Assembly: GCA_900542945.1 (NCBI GenBank)
Contig: UQPI01000036.1
Span: 1 to 21,767 of the forward strand
Length of the DNA: 21,767 nucleotides
Reading direction: 5' to 3'
DNA from: an uncultured Collinsella sp.
GTDB lineage: Bacteria; Actinomycetota; Coriobacteriia; Coriobacteriales; Coriobacteriaceae
The position numbers and the translations under genes are program-made. Below the pieces are notes generated by a model. The model worked only from the letters and a program-made list of their open reading frames with translations, did not search any database and was not told the DNA's origin. Position 1 is the first letter of the stretch; the number at the start of each line of letters is the position of its first letter. Below, piece by piece: positions 7,350 through 15,645 of the stretch.

Positions 7350-7608
7350 GAAGTGTGGGGAATAATCGAAACTCGTCGAGCACACACCGATTTTTGGCAA
7401 CAAAACCGCAGGTCGCCGAAGCGCAAAACCGGGTCCTGGTCGGCAAATCTCGGATTTTCACCACACTTCCGGAATCATTCGTCGGAAGTATGCGGCAAAT
7501 TTCGGAACCCTCGAGCACACAGCCCTTTTCATGAACAGAAACCGCAGGTAGAAGCGCTGTCGCCATGCGGCGTGGTCGGCATGTCTAGAATTTGCCGCAT
7601 ACTTCCGA
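7350..7608. repeat. Cluster of alternating REP-like repeat units in a gene-free stretch
   Basis: Between the RloB stop (7273) and the pel start (7756) no gene is supported. A roughly 64-nt degenerate direct repeat occurs at 7350-7413 and 7485-7549, offset by 135 nt, with shared blocks GAAGTGTG/GAAGTATG, CGAGCACACA and AAACCGCAGGT at matching positions. A 20-bp perfect inverted repeat joins 7482-7501 with 7589-7608. A weaker inverted copy of the same core lies at 7442-7472. The order is forward, reverse, forward, reverse. This is the layout of REP/BIME-like dispersed elements. It may mark the junction between the island and the pel operon. Confidence 0.55.
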
Positions 7609-7692
7609 ATTGGTCGCTCATTTTGCACTCTCGATATCCCCACATCCTCTAAAAAAGTTCTTAAAACAGCCTTAAAGGCGTTCCAACTCGCG

Positions 7693-7721
7693 TTGACAGC
7701 GTAAAATACGCATGTTTGACT
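7693..7721 (+). promoter_or_regulatory. Candidate pel operon promoter
   Basis: A perfect -35 TTGACA (7693-7698) is followed, at 17 bp, by a poor -10 (TTGACT, 7716-7721; 3 of 6 consensus). A TAAAAT at 7702-7707 has no matching -35. The -35 is convincing and the -10 is not, so the promoter may need an activator. The leader to 7756 is short and no riboswitch fold was recognised in it. Confidence 0.35.
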
Positions 7722-7755
7722 ATGACAAATGTGGAGCTAAGGGGAGGAGTACGCC

Positions 7756-9894
7756 ATGGAGGTGCTGGTTGTTGGCAACACCGCATATGTTGACGATGAC
7801 TTTTGTGCCAAGGCGTTCCCCGGGGACCATGTGCAGGTCGTAGCCGCGCAGGACACGCGCCGCGACGAGTCGTCGCCCCATGCCTCGTGGAAAGAGCTGC
7901 TCCAGCACTTGGAGCAGGCCTATGAGTTCGACCGCGTGGTCTACCTTTCTAATTACCTTACCCCGCATATCGATAGCGTGGGCGATATCGAGCTGCTGCG
8001 TTCGGTCTTTCGCGCGTGCATGGGTCGCCGGATCCAGCTGTTGTATATAGCAGGTCCCGCAGGTGCCGAGGGTGCCGCCGATGCCGCGGGACGAACGGGC
8101 AAGGGCATTATCGCGCACGCAGCCAACGACCTGTGCCGCTACTACGCTGCTCGCGAGGGCGTTCAGACCAAGATCCTGCGCGTGCCGTTCCTGTATACCG
8201 CGTCTGCCGCGCTGGAGGACCCGTTTTTGGTGCCGCTGTTCGACGCGTGCTCAACCGGATCGGTCGCTCTGCAGGGCGCGCAGGATGCGGCGTTTCCCCT
8301 GCTGTGTGCCGAGGAGCTTGCGGTGCTGGTGCGCCGTATCTTCGACAGCTGGGATGGTAACTTTGAGACGCTCGACGTTGCCGACACCTTTCATCACACG
8401 TCAGGTGAGGTGGGCGAGACCCTCAAGGCGCTGTTCCCAGGGCTTTCAGTTGCCTATGGCGATTCTGCCGGCTATGCTCTGCCCGCCAGCGACGTCGCTC
8501 GCGTGCGCTATGGCTGGTTTCAGCGCTACGACCTGCTGCGCGATCTTTCGACCATTCAAGCACGTTGGGATGCTGGCCGCGCAAAGAAGGTCAACCCCTT
8601 GCGCGCCGCCATCGACCGCATCCAAATGCGCACGCTGCCTATTAAATGCCTGGAGACGGGCGTTGCCTGGGTTCTGTTCGAGGTGCTGGAGCATCTGTTC
8701 TCCCAATCGGCCCAGCTCAATGTGCTCGATTATCGCCTGCTCTACGTCGTGCTCATCGGCACGCTGTATGGCTTGGACTTTGGCCTGGTTGCGGCGCTGC
8801 TGGCGTCGGTGGGCTTGGCCTTAAGCTACTTTACTCAATACGGCTATACCTTCCAGGGCCTGTTCTATGAGCCGTCCAACTGGCTGCCGTTTATCGCGTA
8901 CTTTGTGGTGGGTGCCGTGTGCGGCTATGTGCAGCTGCGTAACAGCGAGGCCATTAGGGTGGAGCGCGACCAAAACGAGCTCGTGCGCAACCGCAATACG
9001 TTTCTTACGCAGCTCTACCACGATGCCATCGAGGACAAGCGCACATACAAGCGCCAGATTGTGGGGCGTCAGGATAGCTTTGGCAAGATCTTTGCCGTGA
9101 CGCAAGAGCTCGACGTGCTCAATCCGCGCGACATCTATCGCAAGTGCTGCGAGCTCATGGGTGAGATTCTGGAAAACGATTCGGTGGCGATCTATCACGT
9201 TTCGGGCGGGGCGTTTGCACGTCTGGTGGCGGCAAGCCCCGTGATTGCCGAAGACGCCACGCACTCGTTTTCGCTTGAGCAGCTTGTGCCCCTTTTGGGC
9301 GGCGGGGGTCGTTCGAACCTGTGGGTGAATCGCGAGTTGACGCCGGGGCTGCCTATGTTTGGATACACGATCGAGCGCGACGGGGCACCCGCCGTGTTGA
9401 TCTCTGTGCGTCGTGCGGCCCAGAATCAAATGACGCTCTATTACCAAAACCTGTTCCGCATCTTGTGCGGCCTGGTCGAAAGCGCGCTGGGCCGTGCCTT
9501 TGACTATGAGGCGGTGGCACAGGATAAACGCTGCGTTGACGGCACTTGCGTGCTCAAACAGGCTGCCTTTGGCCAAGAGCTCGCGGCCGAGCAGGCGCTG
9601 GCAGATGGCAAGATGGGCAGCTTTTTGCTCCTGCGCGTGGTACCGGGCATGGAGCCTGTCGGCGAGCTGGTGGGCGCAATTGGGTCGGTAATCCGCGAGA
9701 GCGATGCGGCGGGCTTGGTCGACGCCGACGTGCTTTACCTGCTTATGCGCCAGGCAAAGGCGTGCGATCTGCCCATTATCCGCGAGCGCCTGAGTGCAAA
9801 GCAGCTTGCGGTGGAGCCCGTCGACGGCGAGGACATCGTGGCGCTGCTGCGGCATATTGCTGACACCGGTGACGTTGAGGGGGGTGCCGCTTGA
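7756..9894 (+). CDS. pelD: PelD-like c-di-GMP receptor with N-terminal epimerase-like domain
   Basis: A 712-residue fusion. Residues 1 to about 270 look like an extended short-chain dehydrogenase/NAD-epimerase Rossmann domain, but the glycine motif is degraded (VVGNTAYVDDDF) and no clear YxxxK is seen, so catalysis is doubtful. Residues about 300-395 hold four hydrophobic segments, followed by a helical linker (395-435), a GAF domain (about 445-575) and a degenerate GGDEF-like domain (about 600-712) without the GGDEF active site. RESD (R647-D650) matches the RxxD inhibitory-site motif that PelD uses to bind c-di-GMP, with arginines at 676 and 678 that could complete the pocket. PelD activates Pel synthesis through PelE, PelF and PelG at the membrane. 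The start has GGGGAGG about 8 nt upstream. It is the first gene of the operon. Confidence 0.85.
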   Translation: MEVLVVGNTAYVDDDFCAKAFPGDHVQVVAAQDTRRDESSPHASWKELLQHLEQAYEFDRVVYLSNYLTPHIDSVGDIELLRSVFRACMGRRIQLLYIAGPAGAEGAADAAGRTGKGIIAHAANDLCRYYAAREGVQTKILRVPFLYTASAALEDPFLVPLFDACSTGSVALQGAQDAAFPLLCAEELAVLVRRIFDSWDGNFETLDVADTFHHTSGEVGETLKALFPGLSVAYGDSAGYALPASDVARVRYGWFQRYDLLRDLSTIQARWDAGRAKKVNPLRAAIDRIQMRTLPIKCLETGVAWVLFEVLEHLFSQSAQLNVLDYRLLYVVLIGTLYGLDFGLVAALLASVGLALSYFTQYGYTFQGLFYEPSNWLPFIAYFVVGAVCGYVQLRNSEAIRVERDQNELVRNRNTFLTQLYHDAIEDKRTYKRQIVGRQDSFGKIFAVTQELDVLNPRDIYRKCCELMGEILENDSVAIYHVSGGAFARLVAASPVIAEDATHSFSLEQLVPLLGGGGRSNLWVNRELTPGLPMFGYTIERDGAPAVLISVRRAAQNQMTLYYQNLFRILCGLVESALGRAFDYEAVAQDKRCVDGTCVLKQAAFGQELAAEQALADGKMGSFLLLRVVPGMEPVGELVGAIGSVIRESDAAGLVDADVLYLLMRQAKACDLPIIRERLSAKQLAVEPVDGEDIVALLRHIADTGDVEGGAA

Positions 9895-10796
9895 TCTCGC
9901 TTGTCGTTGCCGCCGTCTTGTTGCTGATTCATGCGCTGGTTTGCCTGGTGCTGTGGACGCTTATGAAGTTGGGCCTGCTGCCGGTGCGCGGGCATATGCT
10001 GGCTGTGATAGTGCTGGTGCCGCTGTGGGGCCCGTTGCTGGTGGTTCTGCTATCGGTCCGCGGAACGGCGTTTGGCGAGGGGCTGAAAGAGTCTGCGCTG
10101 GAGTCGCTGCGCTTCAACGACGACCTGCATCGTAGTATGTCGGTACCGAGTGGTGAGGACGATGCAGGCGTAGTGCCGCTCGAGGAGGCGCTCATCATCA
10201 ACGACCCGGCAGAACGGCGCCGCCTAATGCTCTCCATGCTCACCGAGGAGCCCGACGCGTACCTGGCGCAGCTGCAGGCGGCTAAGCTTAACGACGACGT
10301 TGAGGTGGCTCACTATGCCGCGACGGCGGTGGTGCAGATCTCCAAGGAGTCCGACCTTAAACTGCAGCAGCTGGAGCGTGCCTTTAAGACGGACCCGAGC
10401 GCGCAAAACCTCAACGAATACTGCGATTTTCTTGGTGAATACTTGGGCTCGGGCCTGGCCGAGGGGCGCGTGGCTCAGATTCAGCGCCAACAGTACGCGC
10501 GTTTGCTTGCGCGTCGATGCGAGCGCGAGGACACCCTTGAGCTTCGCATTCGATACGCGACGGCGCTGGCCGATGTCGGACAGATCGACGAGGCGCAGGC
10601 CGTGACCGACCAGCTGGTGCTCGATGTGCCCGAGGAGCAGGAGGTTTGGATGCTTTGTCTGCGCCTTGCGGTGATGCGCCGCGACGGTGACGAGGTCCAC
10701 CGCGTGATCGATGCGATTGACAAACAGCATGTATACTTGAGCGCCGCCAACCGCGAGGAACTGGCGTTTTGGCGCAACGGAGAGGAGGCCCGATGA
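9891..10796 (+). CDS. pelE: PelE-like membrane scaffold with TPR-type repeats
   Basis: A 301-residue protein. Two N-terminal hydrophobic helices (about 2-24 and 31-55) are followed by a soluble helical region. From about residue 150 it resembles TPR repeats (for example RIRYATALADVGQIDEAQAVTDQLV). PelE has this build and links PelD to the PelF-PelG machinery in the membrane. The start is a TTG whose first bases overlap the pelD stop (TTGA at 9891-9894), with GAGGGGGG just upstream, so translation is coupled to pelD. Sequence conservation of PelE is low across species; position between pelD and pelF and the topology carry the call. Confidence 0.75.
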   Translation: MISLVVAAVLLLIHALVCLVLWTLMKLGLLPVRGHMLAVIVLVPLWGPLLVVLLSVRGTAFGEGLKESALESLRFNDDLHRSMSVPSGEDDAGVVPLEEALIINDPAERRRLMLSMLTEEPDAYLAQLQAAKLNDDVEVAHYAATAVVQISKESDLKLQQLERAFKTDPSAQNLNEYCDFLGEYLGSGLAEGRVAQIQRQQYARLLARRCEREDTLELRIRYATALADVGQIDEAQAVTDQLVLDVPEEQEVWMLCLRLAVMRRDGDEVHRVIDAIDKQHVYLSAANREELAFWRNGEEAR

Positions 10797-12673
10797 GCGC
10801 GGTACAGCATATCCGCGACCGTGCGGGCCATTTTCGCTGGATGGGGCTGCTTGTGGTGTGGGCGGTCTTTATTGCCATGGCGGCCGTGCTGCTGGTGGAG
10901 CGCGCCGGCGTGCAGTACAGTGCGGGCCAGCATAAGCTGGGGATGCTTGCCGCCAACGATGCGGTTCCGGCCTCCTCGGCAATATTTGGCCAAAAGCCCA
11001 CGTGCCTGGTCATTACCGATTCCGATCAAGCTGGCGTCGAGGACGTAAAGGAGCAGTTCGACCAGATTCTGCTCGACATGAAGATCGCGCACCGCGACGT
11101 GGACCTTGCGCTGGACGGCGCGGATGCCATTCCCTCGCTGACCTCCTACGATCGCGTGATTTTGCTCATGCCGTCGCTCGATGGGCTCGGTACGCACCTG
11201 AGCGACATTATGAGTTGGGTGAGTGCCGGCGGTTCGCTTATGCTCGCCATGCCTCCGGATAACTCGGGCTATCTGCAAGTGATTGCTCCCAAGCTTGGCA
11301 TTGAATCTGCCGGATATGACTATGTAAAAGCCGAAAGCATTGTGCCGAGCGAGGACTTTATGCTGGGCGGGGGAGAGCGCTACGAGCTCTCGGACCCCTT
11401 TGATTCGTCGCTTTCGGTTTCGCTGCGCGAGACGGCTCGTGTGTGGGCTAAGACCGGCGATGCGGGCGCCCCGCTCATTTGGTCGAATGACTGCGGTAGC
11501 GGTCGCACCGTGGTGTGCAATATCGGTATCTATGACAAGGTCATGCGCGGCTTTTACGCCGCGGCAATCAGCCTGCTGGGCGATGCCACGGCCTATCCGG
11601 TCATCAACAGCGCCGTCTTCTATCTGGACGACTTTCCCAGCCCCGTGCCCTCGGGCGACGGCACCTATATCAAGCGCGACTACGGGCTTTCTATCGCCGA
11701 CTTTTATGCCAAGGTCTGGTGGCCCGATCTGCAAAAGCTCGCGCAAAAATATGGCGTTCGCTTTACCGGCGTGATGATCGAAAACTACGAGGACGCGGTC
11801 AACCAGACCGAGCCCGCGCGCCAGGCCGATACCACGCAGTTCCGCTACTTTGGCGGCATGCTGCTGCAGATGGGCGGAGAGCTGGGTTTCCACGGCTACA
11901 ACCATCAGCCGCTGGCGTTCTGGGATACCGACTATGGCACACTGTACGACTACAAGACGTGGAAGAACAAGGAGACGCTCGTCGCATCGCTCAACGAGCT
12001 TATAGCCTTTCAGGACGAGGTACTGCCCAACGCGCACGGCTCGGTCTATGTGCCACCGTCGAATATCCTTTCGGCCCGTGCGCGCAAGCTTATCGGCACC
12101 GACGTTCCGCGCATTAAGACCATCGCTAGTACGTATTTTGAGGATGGCACCGACCTGCCGTACGTGCAGGAGTTTGGCGTGGCGAGCGATGGCATTGTGG
12201 AGCAGCCACGTATTGTCTCGGGCGGCATGGTCGACGATTCCTACATGCGTCTGGCGGCCGTGTCCGAGCTCAACATGCACTACGTGAGTACGCACTTTAT
12301 GCATCCGGACGACCTACTGGATCCCGGTCGCGGAGCCAAGGAGGGCTGGGAGGTCTACAAGGGCGGTCTGACCAACTACCTGGAGTGGCTTACCAAGTCT
12401 GCGCCCGACCTGCGGCGCCAGACCGGTTCGGAATGCTCGGGCGCCATACAGCGCTTTTCGTCCGTGACGGTGAGCGTGGATACCAGTGCGGATGCCTGGA
12501 CGCTCAGCCTGGGCAATTTCCACGACGAGGCGTGGCTCATGTTCCGCGCCAACAACGGTGAGCCGGGTGCAGTTACGGGTGGCGAGATTACGCATCTGAC
12601 GGGCGACCTGTACCTGGTCAAAGCCACGGACAAGACGGTGACCATTGCACGCAAGGAGGGTGGCGACAAATGA
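10793..12673 (+). CDS. pelA: DUF2194 deacetylase-like protein in the PelA position
   Basis: A 626-residue protein with one N-terminal membrane anchor (17-35) and a large extracytoplasmic part. The N-terminal half begins with CLVITDSDQAGVEDVKEQF, typical of DUF2194. A carbohydrate esterase-like core has YLDDFPS (Y277, D279, D280) and HGYNH (H367, H371), placed like the metal and catalytic residues of polysaccharide deacetylases. Pel is partly deacetylated, which makes it cationic, and Gram-positive pel clusters carry such a protein instead of full-length PelA; the glycoside hydrolase domain of Pseudomonas PelA is not evident. The start is the ATG at 10793, overlapping the pelE stop (ATGA) with AGAGGAGG upstream; an in-frame ATG-less extension to 10769 is not needed. 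The gene symbol follows position and role, not full homology. Confidence 0.78.
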   Translation: MSAVQHIRDRAGHFRWMGLLVVWAVFIAMAAVLLVERAGVQYSAGQHKLGMLAANDAVPASSAIFGQKPTCLVITDSDQAGVEDVKEQFDQILLDMKIAHRDVDLALDGADAIPSLTSYDRVILLMPSLDGLGTHLSDIMSWVSAGGSLMLAMPPDNSGYLQVIAPKLGIESAGYDYVKAESIVPSEDFMLGGGERYELSDPFDSSLSVSLRETARVWAKTGDAGAPLIWSNDCGSGRTVVCNIGIYDKVMRGFYAAAISLLGDATAYPVINSAVFYLDDFPSPVPSGDGTYIKRDYGLSIADFYAKVWWPDLQKLAQKYGVRFTGVMIENYEDAVNQTEPARQADTTQFRYFGGMLLQMGGELGFHGYNHQPLAFWDTDYGTLYDYKTWKNKETLVASLNELIAFQDEVLPNAHGSVYVPPSNILSARARKLIGTDVPRIKTIASTYFEDGTDLPYVQEFGVASDGIVEQPRIVSGGMVDDSYMRLAAVSELNMHYVSTHFMHPDDLLDPGRGAKEGWEVYKGGLTNYLEWLTKSAPDLRRQTGSECSGAIQRFSSVTVSVDTSADAWTLSLGNFHDEAWLMFRANNGEPGAVTGGEITHLTGDLYLVKATDKTVTIARKEGGDK

Positions 12674-14097
12674 GAATCTGCTTGGTACTCGAGGGTTGCT
12701 ACCCCTATGTGCACGGCGGCGTGTCCACTTGGATGCACGGCTACATCCAGGCCATGCCCGAGCACGAGTTTGTGCTGTGGGTGATTGGCGCGCATGCTGC
12801 CGACCGCGGCAAGTTTGTCTACGAGCTACCCAAAAACGTGGTCGAGGTACACGAGGTGTTTCTGGACGACGCCCTGCGGCTTTCGGGCGAGCAAGAAGAG
12901 GCCGACTTTAACGCCCGCGAGCGCGAGGCGCTGCGCCGCCTGGTGTCGCTCTCCAATCCGGACTGGGACGTGTTGTTCGATATCTTCCAGCGCCGTCGCG
13001 TGCATCCGCTCTCGTTTTTGCAGAGCCGCACGTTTATGGATATCTTTCGCGACGTGTGCCTGGCCGAGTACCCATACACGCCCTTTGCCGATGCATTCCA
13101 CACCATGCGCTCGATGCTGCTGCCCGTGCTCTACCTTCTGGGCAGCGAGGTGCCGGTGGCTGATGTGTATCACGCCATCTCGACCGGCTACGGCGGCCTG
13201 CTCGCCTGCCTGGGCTCAAGCGTTCACCAGGCTCCGGTGCTGCTGACTGAGCACGGCATTTATACCCGCGAGCGCGAGGAAGAGATCATTCGCGCCGACT
13301 GGGTGGTGCCGTCGTTTAAGGACCGCTGGATTCGCTTTTTCTACCTGCTTTCGGAGGAGATCTACCGCCGCGCCTTCCGCGTGACCAGTTTGTTCCATAA
13401 CGCCCGCAAGACGCAGATCGATATGGGCTGCGATGCTGACAAATGCCTGGTCATCCCCAACGGCATCCAGTTTGACCGCTTTAAGGACATTCCCTTAAAG
13501 CCCGATGACGGCTGGGTGGACATTGGCGCGGTGGTGCGTCTGGCGCCCATCAAGGACGTCAAGACCATGATCTATGCCTTCTTTGAGCTGCACGAGCGCC
13601 TGCCCAAGGTGCGCCTGCACATCATGGGCGGCGTGGATGACGAGGAGTACGGAGCCGAGTGCCATGCGCTCGTCGATGCCCTGGGCGTGCGCGATCTGAT
13701 CTTTACCGGGCGCGTTAACGTGGTCGAGTACATGGAAAAGCTCGACTTTACCATTCTGACGAGCATCTCCGAGGGCCAGCCGCTCAGCGTGCTGGAGTCG
13801 CTTGCAGCGCGCCGTCCTTGCGTGACGACCGAGGTGGGCTGCTGTCGCGAGCTTCTCGAAGGCGCCCCGGGCGATGACTTTGGCGTGGCGGGTTTTGTGA
13901 CGCCGCCTATGTATCGCAAGGGCTTGGCCGATGCCATGGAACGCATGTGCACAAGCCGCGCTCGTCGCATTGAGATGGGGGAGCGCGGCCAGCGTCGCGT
14001 TGCCACGTACTTCTTGCACGAGCAGATGCTCGCCAACTATCGCGCGCTGTACGACGAGACGGCGCAAGCGTTTGACCTGCCCAGAGAGGGGGAGTAG
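12670..14097 (+). CDS. pelF: PelF-family GT4 glycosyltransferase
   Basis: A 475-residue cytosolic GT-B glycosyltransferase. The N-terminus ICLVLEGCYPYVHGGVSTW is the hallmark of PelF (DUF3492 region, about 1-270), with TEHGIYTRERE at 193-203. The GT4 domain carries E368 and E376 in EGQPLSVLE, the EX7E motif that binds the nucleotide sugar. PelF is the only glycosyltransferase of the Pel pathway and polymerises N-acetylhexosamine units from UDP-sugars at the PelDEG membrane complex. It overlaps the previous gene by ATGA at 12670-12673. Length and motifs match the family well, and all key residues are present. Confidence 0.93.
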   Translation: MRICLVLEGCYPYVHGGVSTWMHGYIQAMPEHEFVLWVIGAHAADRGKFVYELPKNVVEVHEVFLDDALRLSGEQEEADFNAREREALRRLVSLSNPDWDVLFDIFQRRRVHPLSFLQSRTFMDIFRDVCLAEYPYTPFADAFHTMRSMLLPVLYLLGSEVPVADVYHAISTGYGGLLACLGSSVHQAPVLLTEHGIYTREREEEIIRADWVVPSFKDRWIRFFYLLSEEIYRRAFRVTSLFHNARKTQIDMGCDADKCLVIPNGIQFDRFKDIPLKPDDGWVDIGAVVRLAPIKDVKTMIYAFFELHERLPKVRLHIMGGVDDEEYGAECHALVDALGVRDLIFTGRVNVVEYMEKLDFTILTSISEGQPLSVLESLAARRPCVTTEVGCCRELLEGAPGDDFGVAGFVTPPMYRKGLADAMERMCTSRARRIEMGERGQRRVATYFLHEQMLANYRALYDETAQAFDLPREGE

Positions 14098-14100
14098 CCG

Positions 14101-15645
14101 GTGGCCGGAATCGGTTTTGAGCTCAAGCGCCTGTTTAGGCGCAAGGGTCTGTTTGCCACGATGCGCGCCTATGGCTACGCTGGCATTGTGTGCACGGGCC
14201 CCATGCTGCTGGGCGTGCTGCTCCAGGTTGGTGTCTTGGTGCTGTGTGGTCTGTGGGGTGTGGGCCGCGCCAACCAGGATCTGCTGGTGTGCATGGTGAC
14301 CTATACGCTGCTGGCATCGCTCACGCTTACAAGCTTTTTCTCCATGCCGGTCACGCGCTTTTTGGCCGACATGCTCTTTGCCGAGCGCGAGGATGAGATC
14401 CTGCCTTCGTTTTGGGGATCTAATGCCATCATGCTCGTTGCGGGCACGGTGCTCTACGGCGTCTTTTTGCTGTTCTCGGGCGCCACGCTGCTGCAGGGGC
14501 TGCTGTGCCTGTGGCTGTTCAACATTATGATCGTCAACTGGAATGGCATGAGCTACCTTACGGCCATCAAAGATTACCGCGGTATCCTGTGCAGCTTTGC
14601 GGCCGCCATTAGTGTGGCGTGCCTGTGCGCCCTGGCAGCGCTGGCGTTGGGACTGCCGCCGGTCGAGGGCCTGTTGGCGTCAATCGCCCTAGGCTACGGC
14701 GTCATGCTCGCCTGGGATGTGGTACTGCTGTACCGGTATTTTCCACGGAGTGACCGGAGCCCCTGGCGTTTTTTGCGCTGGCTCGACCAATTTATGCCGC
14801 TGGCGCTTACGGGGCTGTTTACCAACTTGGGGCTTTTCGCACACCTGGTTATTATCTGGGCGGGCCCTATTGGCGTGCAGATCAAAGGCCTGTTTTACGG
14901 GGCTCCTTACCATGACGTTCCGGCACTCATTGCGTTTTTAACCACACTCGTCACGACCGTCAACTTTGTGGTGTCGGTCGAGGTCAATTTCTATCCGCGC
15001 TACCGTGACTACTACAGCCTGTTCAACGACGGCGGCGTGGTGGGCGATATTGTGGTGGCCGAGGAGGAAATGCTCTCCACGCTCAACAGCGAACTGCGCT
15101 TTTGCGCGCTCAAGCAGCTGTTTGTGACCGCGGCGGTCATCTCGCTCGAGACTACAGTGCTCTCGGCCCTGCCGCTGGGCTTTAACAATCTTATGCACGG
15201 GTATTTTCGCACGTTATGCGTAGGCTACGGCCTGTATGCCGTGGGCAACACGATCCTGCTTATCTTGCTGTACTTTACCGACTACAAGGGAGCCGTTCTG
15301 GCCTCGGGCCTGTTTGCCGGTGTGGCGGGGCTCGCGACCGCCGTGTCGTTGCTTTTGCCGCAGCAGTTTTACGGCTTTGGCTTTTTGTTGGGTGCGGTGG
15401 TGTTTTTTATCGTGGCGCTGCTGCGGCTCGATACCTATACCGCCAACTTACCGTATCGTATCCTGAGCCAGCAGCCCATTGTGGCGACCGACAAAACGGG
15501 TCGTTTTACACAGCTGGGCCGCTTGCTCGACCGTGCCGAGCAGCGCTATGAGGAGTGCCGCCGCAAGGGCGTGCCGCACGGCGCGTTTCAGCGCGCAGTA
15601 GTTCGCGTGTATCGCAACCATTGGGGAGGTTCTGATGATCGATAA
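14101..15645 (+). CDS. pelG: PelG multi-spanning exporter
   Basis: A 514-residue polytopic membrane protein with about twelve hydrophobic segments. The N-terminus MAGIGFELKRLFRRKG is characteristic of PelG, which belongs to the MOP flippase-like group and moves the growing Pel chain across the membrane. The start is GTG at 14101, three bases after the pelF stop, with GAGGGGGAG upstream. Its last 11 bases overlap the CotH gene. A soluble basic C-terminal tail (about 465-514) follows the last helix. Confidence 0.92.
   Translation: MAGIGFELKRLFRRKGLFATMRAYGYAGIVCTGPMLLGVLLQVGVLVLCGLWGVGRANQDLLVCMVTYTLLASLTLTSFFSMPVTRFLADMLFAEREDEILPSFWGSNAIMLVAGTVLYGVFLLFSGATLLQGLLCLWLFNIMIVNWNGMSYLTAIKDYRGILCSFAAAISVACLCALAALALGLPPVEGLLASIALGYGVMLAWDVVLLYRYFPRSDRSPWRFLRWLDQFMPLALTGLFTNLGLFAHLVIIWAGPIGVQIKGLFYGAPYHDVPALIAFLTTLVTTVNFVVSVEVNFYPRYRDYYSLFNDGGVVGDIVVAEEEMLSTLNSELRFCALKQLFVTAAVISLETTVLSALPLGFNNLMHGYFRTLCVGYGLYAVGNTILLILLYFTDYKGAVLASGLFAGVAGLATAVSLLLPQQFYGFGFLLGAVVFFIVALLRLDTYTANLPYRILSQQPIVATDKTGRFTQLGRLLDRAEQRYEECRRKGVPHGAFQRAVVRVYRNHWGGSDDR

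Noticed and set aside
7266..7652. 128-codon forward frame after rloB
   Set aside because: It runs across the repeat cluster, has no ribosome binding site and no protein-like pattern beyond the repeats themselves.
7622..7755. A c-di-GMP riboswitch in the pel leader
   Set aside because: The predicted leader is too short and shows no GEMM-like fold; c-di-GMP control is better explained by the RxxD motif in PelD.
8821..9855. 344-codon reverse-strand frame opposite pelD
   Set aside because: Antisense shadow of the PelD GAF and GGDEF-like region; no domain seen.
10481..12304. 607-codon open reading frame on the reverse strand
   Set aside because: It lies opposite the end of pelE and most of the deacetylase-like gene. 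Its His/Arg/Ala-rich, low-complexity look is typical of an antisense shadow in GC-rich DNA, and the forward genes have clear motifs.
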